DNA of 64,000 nt, from positions 35,578,501 through 35,642,500 of the forward strand of contig JAZHRO010000026.1 of assembly GCA_037157565.1 (NCBI GenBank). Direction: 5' to 3'. Source of the DNA: Thalassia testudinum (taxonomy: Eukaryota; Streptophyta; Magnoliopsida; Alismatales; Hydrocharitaceae). The position numbers and the translations under genes are program-made. The notes beneath the pieces are model-generated. The model was given only the letters and a program-made list of their open reading frames with translations, was not told the origin of the DNA and ran no database searches. Positions 54,930 to 64,000 of the stretch are shown here, piece by piece (within the stretch, counting starts at the first letter, position 1; each line of letters opens with the position of its first letter).

Positions 54930-56700
54930 TTTCTTCCTCCTTCTTGTCGCTCTGCCACAATACCAGTGGCAGAGCCATCTTCGTCTCCTTCCTCCACATC
55001 GCGCAATACCCGCGCGCGTGCTTCCAGCCCTATCGTCGTCATCGTTCTCCCTCCTCTAGAAGTCTTCTTCTCCGACGACAGTAGGTACGGCCAACCACCT
55101 TTCTACCCCCCTTCATCCACTTAGTGAGGTTAGAACTCTTCCTCTCTCTCCCCTCTTTATTTCCCTTATTTTTATTTCTACTTTAAACCCCTCGACGTCG
55201 CCGACCACCACCATCGTTCCCATCTCCGGTCGACCACCGGCGAAGGCGCTCCCGTCGCTCCACCCATCCACATGCCTTGCCACCTACCTCATCACCTCCG
55301 CCACCATCCACTGAGCACATTCCACCCCTTCACTGACCGCCATCATTTCCCTAAACACCTCCCGACCTAACCCACTTCCACGGCCACAGAGCAACCTAGG
55401 CACGGACACCTAGGCCACCCCGCGGCTAGCCATCCACCTAGGCACCTTCGCGTGCCACAGTGAAGCTCCCCATCTGGTTTAACGAGGCTGCAAGGCTGTA
55501 TTGAGTGATTTCAGATCCGACCCCCCTTCTGCCATTAATGCAGAAGCAAGGAGCTTGTATCCTCGCTCCAAGTCGTGTGCTCCAGGCATAAGAGTCCCAG
55601 GTGACGCGCGAGGGTCTCACGCACGCATCCAGCCAGAGAGCAGGCTTTGCGAGGCACCCAACTGTGGCAATTGAGCGAAGCACCTCACCTGCGGGTGCAA
55701 AGAAGCAGGTGGGACTTTTAGTCCCACCTCGAAAAGCCAGGAGTGCGTAGAGTGAGTTAAATTGATTTTGTGTTTCTATCGGTTTGCCTCAAGACACACG
55801 ATGAGGTCCCCTCGCCCACGCACACACGCCTCGTTCGCGACCTATGCCCTCGTGGACCTAGCTGACCAACCTGATTAACCCTCGCACTCCTCGTGCACCA
55901 CACCCACACCGATGCGCCTGGACCCGAGCATGCAAAACCCGACCCAATTACCCGGCCTAGCTCTAGGAGAGCGAACCCAAGAGAGAAACAGAGAGAGAGT
56001 GTACACGGGGAAGGGTAGGGGTAGGTTTTGCTCTTCGGTGTGCAGGGAAAGAAGAAGGAAGAGGAGCTAAGGCACAACCGCAGTGAAGGAAGAAGGAGAG
56101 AAGCTAAGGCAAGGCACAGCCATGCCAAGTAGGGAAGGAAGCTGAAGCGCAGAGAAGCCAATGAAGAAGAAGGCAGGAGGAATCAAGGTAGAAGAAGACA
56201 AAGAAGGAAGGAAGAAGGCATTGTAGCTGCAGAGGAGAGCTAAGGAAGAAGCTGAAAAAGAGAGGCACAACTAAGGTAGAGGAAAGGCAAGCCAAAGAGT
56301 AGAAGAAGAAAGGCAGAGAAGGCAAGGCAAGAAGAAAGAAAGAAGAAAGAAGGCTTAAGAACAAAAGAAGAAGAAGAAAGGCAGAGAAGACAAAGCTAAA
56401 GAGAAGAAAGAAGAAGAAGAAAAGAGAGAAGAAAGAAGCTAAAGAAGAGAGCCAAGAAAAGAATCAACCTTTTTATTATGTTCCTCTCAATTTCTCTTCT
56501 ATTTTTGCTACATTTTAATTCATAAACTCTTGCATTATATTCTACATTAGAGTTTGAGTAGATTCAAGTGTTCAATTACATTGATTGAGATTAGTGAATA
56601 AATTCCATTTGCTCCTTGTGTTCGACCTCGGATACTTAGGTTTTCGAGTAATAAAAACTTCTTATTTGTTATCAACACTTGATCTACTATACTATGACAC
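54930..56700 (+). repeat. Athila-type LTR fragment related to family B
   Basis: Blocks shared with the LTR at 60000-62758 occur in the same order: TTCTTGTCGCTCTGC, GGTGGGACTTTTAGTCCCACCT (55708-55729; 61811-61830 in the other), GGGAAGGGTAGGGGTAGGTT (56009 and 62118), a GAAGAA purine tract (56040-56460) and GCTCCTTGTGTTCGACCTCGG (56611-56631). The 5' third of the LTR and any internal region are missing. Leu/Ser-rich minus-strand frames (55757-56364) derive from the purine tract. Confidence 0.7.
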
Positions 56701-56739
56701 AACAGCTTTTATCTTTAAAAGCCCGATCGAGTGCTGTTA

Positions 56740-58630
56740 ACACACATGGTCAGTCGTTTCCACTAGCGGTTACGCCTAAGGTACAACACGGAACAGTATA
56801 GGGCCTTGCCCTCTCAGAACAGGGGTCTTGCCCCTCAGAACCAAATAGGGGTCTCGTCCCTCTACAGTTCGCGTACCCTCGTCTGACTAACCTAGTTTTC
56901 CCAGTGGGCTTAACAAAGTCGATGTACGGTGGCTAGCTTAACCTCGGGCCCCGTAGGGTTGCTAGCTCGCTCCTTACACTAGTAGCTCACCTTGGTACCA
57001 CGTACGCGAGGGCCAACAAGAGTCAGTGTAGAGTGACCAATCCTACCCTGGGTCTCAACCCAAGGGGTGGCTAGCTCCCCCTCTACACTAAAAGGGACAG
57101 TTGCTCTCCTTGGTACCGTGTACACAAGGGCCAACTCACTTCCCGTCTACATACTAGATTTCCTTTCATACACAAGAGTTCTACTCCTAATTCCCCGTAG
57201 GATTCATACTCATATTCATCTCATTTATTAATATCCGGATCATATTGTTCATCTCTCCATTTTTCATTACATAGCAGGAGCTCATGTTTTCATATCTGAC
57301 AAGGAAACTCACAAATCAACTAATACACATTGCTAGCAATATAGTTAAACATGCATCTCAAGTGAATAGTATAGCTCAACATCAAGCTTATACATTTCTA
57401 TCCTAGGGTTCATTCAACATCCTAGAGTTTCAATTAATTTAATCTAAGCAAGCATATTCTTTATTTACATCTTAATAAAATAATTAAACCACTCTACTCG
57501 GTATCACAGGAGGAATGGGGACTTGCACCACAAATCTCGTCGTCTCCGCGAGCCCCGAACAAGCCACTGAATGGTAACTTGTACTAGCGACTAATTTCCA
57601 TCAGACAAGCTCAAAACAATAGGTACTCTACACTAACACGTAGAGAAACTCAAATGGAAAACAATGATACTTTGTTTGAAGAAATCTGATTCCGTTTAGG
57701 CCCTGAACGGGCCAAAAACATGGTTACTATCCAAAATCAAACGTGTAGGACTAGTCCCAGATGTCTTAAAAGACGTCAGATCTTACCTTGTGTCTCATAT
57801 AGGTTCCTCAGACGTTCGGATCCCTTTGTGACCATCTGAAGGAAGTTTCAAACGTCAGACTATGCCTTTTGCCTGGAAAAGTGCACCGCATGCCCTTCCA
57901 ACGCCCTTCACCTACGTATGAAGCTGCAGACCCATTCTCAGCCCAACATTCCTACGCTACGATCTGCATGGTGGAAAGTAGCGTAGGGAACACGTACCTC
58001 CGCGCAATATATGCTTTCAGACGTCTGGCTTCAACTTCAGACGTCTTGATGCCTCTCCAAACGTCTAGTCGACCCTCCAAACATTTGATACTGGAAAACT
58101 TCCAGTATTAGGACTCCTTTATGCAGCTCACCCTACTCACGCCTCTGCCCTTAATCGACGCAGCGGCGGCTTCAGCAGCTGTAGGGGCTTGAGAAGCTCC
58201 CCGGCGACGTCCTCCTCTCTCCTGCGAACTCCTCCTCGAGCTCATCCGAGCTCCCACGGCCTCGAACCTCCCTTCATGATCTTCCTCTCTCTCTCTCTCT
58301 CCCTCTCATTCTCCCTCGCTCACCCTCTCTCTTGTAGCTCTTATTCTCCCTCGCTGCTGCTGCATAAGAAAGATGGCTGGAGGTGGTGGTGGTTGGTGGA
58401 GAGTGGCGTGGGTGAGGGGAAGAGGGCGTTTAAATAGGAGGGGATTAGGGTTTAAGGGTGAGGGGTGTGGAGGAGAGAGAGAAGCTCTGCGCGCCACCTT
58501 ACGCAGAGTGCAGAGAATGTACGAAAATTCCCACTTTCAGACATTTGGCCCTTCATCCAGATGTCCGGACAGACGTTTGATGATTAGTCCACACGTCTTA
58601 AACACCCCAAACAGGCATCGGGTCATTTCA
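56740..58630 (-). repeat. Diverged Del-like LTR fragment, reversed
   Basis: The minus strand keeps the order seen in Del LTRs. It starts TGAAATGACC at 58630, then has degenerate ACGTCT motifs, a CTATTTAAACGCCC TATA box near 58430, further ACGTCT motifs (about 57760-58080), then GTACG..GGGCCAACTCA-like and GGGGCAAGACCCCTGTTCTG-like blocks near 56800-57150, and CGTTTCC..GACTGACC-like sequence near 56750. The R/U5 half is missing. Identity is far lower than among the other three Del LTRs. Confidence 0.7.
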
Positions 58631-59694
58631 AGGAGCGCCTGTTGATTGCACCGTAAAATACGCCTGCAATAATACCTTCTTATGCTATTTCCTAGCATTA
58701 ACTATGCATATTAGGATTCCGTAGTTGCATTTGTAAAAATATATACATTCATGCATTTAATTGAGAGGAAAGGAGAATGAAATAAAATGCTTCATAATTC
58801 GCATTTTCCTCAAGTGCCTCTTTGCAAAAATCCACCACCTCTATTTTTATTCCCACTTGATTTTTTCATTTTCCCTACGGCTGCAACTTCTTCTCCGCTC
58901 CCTCTCCCTGCCAAGCCATTCCCTGCTGCAATTGCCCTTCCCTGCGGCTGCCATTCCATCCCTCTCCCTGTAGCCGCATGCAGCATGCAGCCATGCCTTC
59001 TCTTCCTATAAGAAGCCACGTCCTCTTCTCTTCAAAGGGGGGCTAGTCTGCGGGCAGCAACAAAAATGCCCACCTTCAGCTCCATCACCACCACCGTCCT
59101 CTCCTCCTTTCCCCTCCACGTGTCGGCCCTACTCCGAGGAGATACCCGGTGAGCAGGAGCTCTCACTGTGGTGCACACCACCACAGTGAGACCACCACCG
59201 TCCAACTCTTCAACGAGCCGGTGGGCGTGGTGGCTCTTCTTTCATTTTTTCGTTCCCGCAACTTCCAGCCATTGGAACCGCTTCAAGGTCTGAAGCTTCG
59301 CAGCTTGGCGGCAGCAGCAGTAGCAGCAGCCCCAGCAACTTCCGTGCGCGTCTGCAGGTGCCCCAGCCCCTCCGCGCGGGCCTACAGACCTTCTCCGCTT
59401 CCGCTTCCTCACTCTGTCGCACGTTGCTCGCGCCCACAACCGGCCGCTGCGTGCCTCTGCAGCGGCTGGCCAAGTGTCTCCCCGCCCCCCTGCGGCACCT
59501 GCAAGCTCCACGCGCGCCTGCAGTAGCCCTCGCCCTCCAGCCTCGCGCGCTCTGTCGCGAGATCTCGACGCTCGCAACCGGCAGACGCAGGCCTCCTCTC
59601 TACTCGAACACGCACCCGCGCATTGAAGACCATCAAACGACGGCCTTCACCTACAGACGCCTTAACTCGCCTCCTGCAGAGTGGCTGTGTCCTC
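58631..59694. other. Unassigned DNA
   Basis: GC- and CT-rich in its second half; TATAAGAAGCC at about 59007 resembles a TATA context. It may be worn LTR sequence, but no match to the families in this window could be made. Open frames at 59149-59879 are low-complexity. Confidence 0.4.
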
Positions 59695-59909
59695 TCCTGC
59701 TCTCTCTTTCCAGCTCTCTCTCTCTCACTCTCTCTCACAACACTCACTCTCTCTTTACACCGACGCACACACACACCTACACCAACACTTACACACACCG
59801 ACACACACATAAACACTATTATAAACATATATATATATACGTATACTTATATATAGTGATATATATATACATATGTTGATATACATATATATATATATAC
59901 ATATATATA

Positions 59910-59948
<39 letters not shown>

Positions 59949-59999
59949 TTATATTTATACATATAGTAGTACCTATATACTTATGTATTAGTATACATA
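59695..59999. repeat. Compound microsatellite (CT)n, (CA)n, (TA)n
   Basis: CT-rich at 59695-59755, CA-rich at about 59763-59812, and nearly pure TA with few interruptions at 59826-59943. It abuts the LTR start at 60000. Confidence 0.9.
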
Positions 60000-60691
60000 T
60001 GATGAGAACCTCATCATGAACCCTAACTAGCACAATCTAACCCAGATATGTGAGAAAAAGCTCCTACATGACCCAAAGAAAGGCTTAACTCAAAGAATTC
60101 TGAGTTTAAGAGTAAAACAAATCAAAAGGGGTAAAACTGCAATTTCACCAACGCAGTTTGCAAAAATGGTAATTAAGGATCCAAGCATAGGTCAAACAAG
60201 CCTAATAAGAAGGAAAGTGTGATGATCTGATCTAAAAAGAGTTATAGCAACTTCAAGAAATTAAATAACATTCTGTAACCCTAAAACAAATCCACTTCAA
60301 TTCACGAGGTTCGAGGCAGGATAAAAATCAAATAAACCCTCTAAAATTCATATAAAAATAATCTCTAAGGCTTAGAACCTTTAATTTGACGTTAGAAACC
60401 TATTTTGACCTAAAAAGAAAACTATGCCCAATTAATGACTTAATTTGGGTTTTTACGTAAATTGGCCAGCCAAACATGGTCCAACCTAGAATTAAAATTC
60501 ACCATTAAAATCCTTAGGTTAAAATTGGTCTTATATAAAAACTTGAGCCTAGGGAGAAACCTCCTTTACCGACTTTGCAATTTGGTCCTCTTCATTTACT
60601 TTTTGACCCTTATCTTTCGAAATCCTTGCATTTTGGCCCCCATCTTTTCATCGTTATTTGCAGAACGGTCCTCCCTGCAAAACTCTGCGCA

Positions 60692-60728
60692 GCACCATAC
60701 TCCGGCGACTTTGTGCGGAGCATGGCGC
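60692..60728. repeat. Inverted repeat in U3 of LTR B
   Basis: GCACCATACTCCG (60692-60704) pairs with CGGAGCATGGCGC (60716-60728), 11 of 13 positions. It is homologous to 641-679. Confidence 0.55.
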
Positions 60729-60808
60729 CGCGTAGAGAAGGGGTACAACCCTACAAAGTAGAAGCGGGGTTCCCTACGACGGACCCGGCCATGCTCTCTG
60801 CCGACAAC

Positions 60809-60840
60809 CATACCTTCCGTGCGAACATGCGGAAGGTATG
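60809..60840. repeat. Second inverted repeat in U3 of LTR B
   Basis: CATACCTTCCG and CGGAAGGTATG form a perfect 11-bp stem with a 10-base loop. It is homologous to 517-548. Confidence 0.65.
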
Positions 60841-60914
60841 GGTGTCCCTTTCAGCCATGCTACGGCTAGGCTGGCACGTCGCTAGCCCCGCTCCTCCCTC
60901 TATGCCAACCCCTT

Positions 60915-60920
60915 TATAAG
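60915..60920 (+). promoter_or_regulatory. TATA box of LTR B
   Basis: CCTTTATAAGG about 915 bases into the LTR, matching the position of the TATA box in the reversed copy at 436-443. Confidence 0.55.
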
Positions 60921-62771
60921 GACCGGCACCCTCTGCCGGTTCCATCAAGCTCTTCTTTGACGGAGAACACCTCCCCCCCACTTCATCTCTTCTAACTTCG
61001 TCAGAAGGCCCGAAGCTTCCGGGGACTTCCTCCTCTTCCTCCTCGTCGCTCTGCTGCCTTACCTGCAGCAGGGTTTTTCGTGCCCCATCGTCCGAGCCGT
61101 GCTGTACCCGCTGGCGCCCTCCGCTTGCTTCTTCGTTGCCACACTCCTCCTCCAGGGCCCTTTCTTCTCCAGCTCCGACAGATACGAGCCGACTGCTCCG
61201 CCCTCCCCCTTCATCCAAAACGTAGGTAAATGGCTTCCTCTTCTCCTCCCTTACATTTTCCCTCTCTCAATTTACCTCTTTGCTCCACCGCACGCGACTT
61301 CCACCTCCGCCTGCTCCATCTTCGACCACCTTCTCCGGCGAGCCCATCCCACCTCCACAGACCTCCTCACCCCTCGCCAACTACCCCAAAAGCTTCCCCT
61401 CACTCCACTTAACCGATTCCCCCTTTCCATTCACTGCCAAACGCCACCCGACCACCCCTCAAACAAACCCACCTCTCCGGCCACAGTCCGACCTAGGGCT
61501 ACCTCCACACGCAGCCTCGTGCCTCGCCACCACCCGCACTGCCTTCGCCGCACTTCGGCGAAGCTCCCTACGTCTTCTGATTGGGCCAAGAGGCCGTATT
61601 CCTGTTTTCAGGTCGGAGCCCCTTCTTCGCCATTACCGAGCTGCTGCAGCTCCTTCACCTGCAACTGCAGGTGCTCTCCCGCCCAGGTGCACACCCCAGG
61701 ACGCGCGGGTTGCCTCTACGAAGCATCCCAGGTCTGCAGCTGGGGCGAAGGCCCTGCAAGCTGCTGCAATTGCTTGCGGCTTCCTCAGCTGCAGGCGCCA
61801 ATTTGGGAGGTGGGACTTTAGTCCCACCTTGGAAGTGCGTGGCGAAATGCCCACACTTAAATTAGAAAAGTGTCTAAGGCTATTTGCCTTCAAACACAGG
61901 GGTCAGGTCCGTCCTTCACGCTGCGCGCCACGCGCTCGCTCGCCCTCGCCCGTGCTCACGCCTCGCGGGTCTGGGCTGGATCCGATTACCCAAACCGCGC
62001 ACTCCTCACCCACCACCGCACGTCGGTGGGCCTAGTCCCAGGCGCGATACCCGCACCCGATTACCCGGCTCTGGGAGAGCGGTCCTAAGAGAGAAATCTG
62101 AGAAAGAGAGAGACGCGGGGAAGGGTAGGGGTAGGTTTTGCTCTCTAATCCTTGTGTGAGTGTGCAGGAACAGAAGAAGGAAGGAAGGAAAAGAAGAAGG
62201 GAGGCGGCCGATTAGCCGCTCAGGGCGGCTGGAGAAGAAGAAGAGAAGAAAGGCACTGTAGCAAACCCACAGTTAAGTCGTCTGACCACTACGTCAGACG
62301 ACGGAAGGACAGTGGCCAAAGCAAGAAAGAAAAGAAAAGAAGAGGAGCTGAAAGGAAAGAAAAGAAAGAAGGAAGTAGAGAAGAGAAAGAAGACACAGCC
62401 GCAAGCAAGAGAAGAAGGTTGAAGAAGAAGAAGAAATCAGAGAAGAAGAAGAAAATTACCACAGCTGCAGAAGAAGAAAAGAAAAGAAAGAAGAAGAAAG
62501 GCAGACTCTGTAGGAAGAAGAAGAGAAGGAGATTAGCTGGAAGAAAAAGAAGAGAGAAGAAGAAGAAGCCAAGAGAACTCTCTCTCTCTCTCTTATTTTT
62601 GTAACCTAATAGAGAACTTTTATATTTCTAGAATTCCAGTAGCTCCCTCAGTTCGACCTTGGGAAAACTGTTTCCGAGTAAAAATTTGTAATAGTAATCT
62701 GGTAGCTGATTTGTACTGCAACGATTGTAAACCATAATAACATAAACCCGAGACCACAGAGTTATTATTCT

Positions 62772-62789
62772 TGGCACCGTTGCCGGGGA
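62772..62789 (+). other. Primer binding site, tRNA-Asp type
   Basis: TGGCACCGTTGCCGGGGA has one mismatch to the complement of the plant tRNA-Asp(GTC) 3' end. Confidence 0.9.
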
Positions 62790-63692
62790 GCAACGGCTAT
62801 TCTAGAAGCCATAAATTCTCTATTTTTGAGTTTCTACTAATCTCTTCTCTTTTGTGTGCAGGCACAGGAAAACCAAGAAGCAGCCGCACAACAACCACTC
62901 CAAGGACAGGTAATTTCTATCCTCTCACTATTAACCCCTAAATTTCAAAGAGGAAGAAAAAGAAAAGAATAAACAATATAGGTATAACCTGTCTTTCATA
63001 CCTAGTAATAGCTGCATAGTTTTCAAACCACTATTTCGGCACACACTATTAAGGGTATTTAAGGGCTAACACCTTCTTACCTGAGCCCTAATTACCCAAC
63101 AAGGAGTTAATTGGACCAAGTACAACCAACATAAGAGTTAACACTAGGGTTTTAGAGATGCCTTCCTTAAGCAAGAATTGAGAAATCCCAAAAAGGAGTG
63201 TGCCCAAGCCATTATTTGAAAATATCTAACAAGAGAAACCCTAACCAATTTGGCTCTTAAACACTTGAACCTTAAAATACAAGACCTAATAAGTTCTCAA
63301 AGGAATCAATAGGTGAAGTTGACCCCTTAGGGTCAACCAACCTTCAACTTAGGTCACTCTTTGCACTGAAAAAGCTAAAAGTTCAAGTGAAAACTTAAGC
63401 ACCCTGATCTCAAACTAAAATTGGTAGACTTAAGAGGTCAAGATCCCCATTCTGGTCTACCTGGAATCTCAGTGACAAGAGAGGTCGGGTGGGGGAAACC
63501 CTGTAACCCATGGGGCCGCTCTACCATGTAGGGGTCTTCGCGGGACTCACCCTCTCTGGCTGCCCAGGTAATTCTCAGGTGGTCGATCTTTTGATCAAGG
63601 GGTCCATCTGCCCCGCACCTTTATAGTCACCCAACATTTTGGGTGCCTCGATTGGGTCTAGCACCTGCTAAACTAATTTCTTCCAACAGTGT
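62790..63692 (+). other. Untranslated leader of Athila B
   Basis: About 0.9 kb without a supported frame between the primer site and gag. Confidence 0.6.
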
Positions 63693-64000
63693 ATGTTTGG
63701 TAGGAGGTCCTTGAAACCTCCTTTAGAACTTCACTCTCCTCGAGGCCGAGCCTCAGTGCCCTTGTTTGAGAAAACAACACCTCACATCGATCTCTCCTCC
63801 GACTCCGAACCCAACTCACCTTCTTCTTCCACAATGGCTCAGCCAGTTGAGGAAGAGAACAATCTGGAGCACCAGCTCCAGCGACTCAATAACCTCTTCC
63901 AGAACTTTGTGCACCCACCGCAACGTCCTATGATGCGGGACCACTATAATCCTACTGCGGTGGCTATTGAGCCTCGAGTCAGAATCCCGACTGGAGGACC
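63693..64000 (+). CDS. gag: gag of Athila B, N-terminal part (runs off the window)
   Basis: The frame is open from ATG 63693 (M-F-G-R-R-S-L-K-P) to the window end, 102 codons. A second in-frame ATG is at 63834 (M-A-Q-P-V-E-E-E), which aligns better with the gag start of element A (M-A-E-P at 3111), so the true start is open between the two. A Q/L-rich segment (L-E-H-Q-L-Q-R-L-N-N-L) leads to D-H-Y-N-P-T-A-V-A-I-E-P-R-V-R-I-P-T-G-G. This corresponds to the N-P-S-A-I-R-V-E-P-H-L-R-I-P-E-G-G segment in element A and identifies it as Athila gag. The capsid domain would follow outside the window. Confidence 0.8.
   Translation, partial: MFGRRSLKPPLELHSPRGRASVPLFEKTTPHIDLSSDSEPNSPSSSTMAQPVEEENNLEHQLQRLNNLFQNFVHPPQRPMMRDHYNPTAVAIEPRVRIPTGG

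Larger units (their letters stand above)
60000..62758 (+). repeat. 5' LTR of Athila B
   Basis: Begins TGATGAGAACC; the 3' end is placed at ...GACCACA, 13 bases before the primer site, with a few bases of uncertainty. It includes two U3 hairpins, a TATA box, a GC-rich R region, a GAAGAA purine tract (62160-62580) and GCTCCCTCAGTTCGACCTTGG (62642-62662). The Lys/Arg-rich frame at 62152-62604 is the purine tract read as codons. Confidence 0.82.
60000..64000 (+). mobile_element. Athila-type Ty3/Gypsy retrotransposon B, 5' part
   Basis: 5' LTR (60000-62758), tRNA-Asp primer site (62772-62789), leader and an open gag reaching the window end. The primer site is closer to consensus than in element A, and no stop is seen in the 308 gag bases present, so this copy may be better preserved. 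The 3' end lies beyond the window. Confidence 0.88.

Noticed and set aside
59358..59879. 173-codon frame ending in Thr/His and Tyr/Ile repeats
   Set aside because: Its second half is the CT, CA and TA microsatellite in translation.
62152..62604. 150-codon Lys/Arg/Glu-rich frame
   Set aside because: Product of the GAAGAA purine tract in the LTR of Athila B; related LTRs have the tract without a conserved frame.

Overview
This window looks like repeat-rich, gene-poor plant nuclear DNA, most likely from a monocot. The only cellular gene I can support is a single-exon, very GC-rich MCTP/QUIRKY-type gene at 50663-53737. Its strong G/C bias at third codon positions, set in AT-rich surroundings, is typical of monocots. 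Species cannot be named from the sequence. Nearly everything else is layered retrotransposon DNA: Athila-type and Del/Tekay-type Ty3/Gypsy elements, three solo LTRs with intact 5-bp target-site duplications (TSDs), an L1-type LINE and an RTE-type LINE.

Layout. 1-1354: reversed Athila-type LTR (family B) running off the left edge, inserted in the 5' LTR of the next element. 1355-12845: Athila element A (+) with a remnant 5' LTR, tRNA-Asp-type primer site, gag, protease-RT-RNase H-integrase and 3' LTR; a solo LTR of its own family (7779-9138, TSD ATGCC) splits the integrase. 12846-16169: piece of an LTR related to family B, interrupted by a solo Del-type LTR (12916-15608, TSD AAGAG). 16170-24552: Athila element C (-), split between RT and RNase H by another solo LTR (21406-22963, TSD GATAG). 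24553-29503: degenerate 5'-truncated L1 LINE (+). 29504-36719: AT-rich DNA with a possible L1 tail, tandem duplications, a minisatellite, a coding-like relic and a foldback sequence. 36720-47818: RTE-type LINE (-) carrying a complete Del/Tekay chromovirus (37013-46752, TSD CCCTA). 47819-50662: no recognised gene. 50663-53737: MCTP gene. 54930-56700: Athila-type LTR fragment. 56740-58630: old reversed Del-like LTR fragment. 58631-59999: unassigned, ending in microsatellites. 60000-64000: start of a fresher Athila element B (+), whose gag runs off the right edge.

The transposon genes would once have worked as gag (particle), protease, reverse transcriptase/RNase H (cDNA synthesis) and integrase. 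Almost all are now interrupted by stops that are mostly one C-to-T or G-to-A change from a sense codon, the pattern left by deamination of methylated cytosine. The MCTP gene is an ordinary intact gene between transposon blocks.

The most interesting signals are regulatory. The Del-family LTR carries an array of GACGTC palindromes whose copy number changes between LTR copies. The LTR of Athila A carries tRNA-like A and B boxes. Family-B LTRs carry two conserved hairpins. Two divergent Athila families share a 13-base motif 42-43 bases after the pol stop. The 5' LTR of the otherwise complete Del element has lost the block that holds its TATA-like box.
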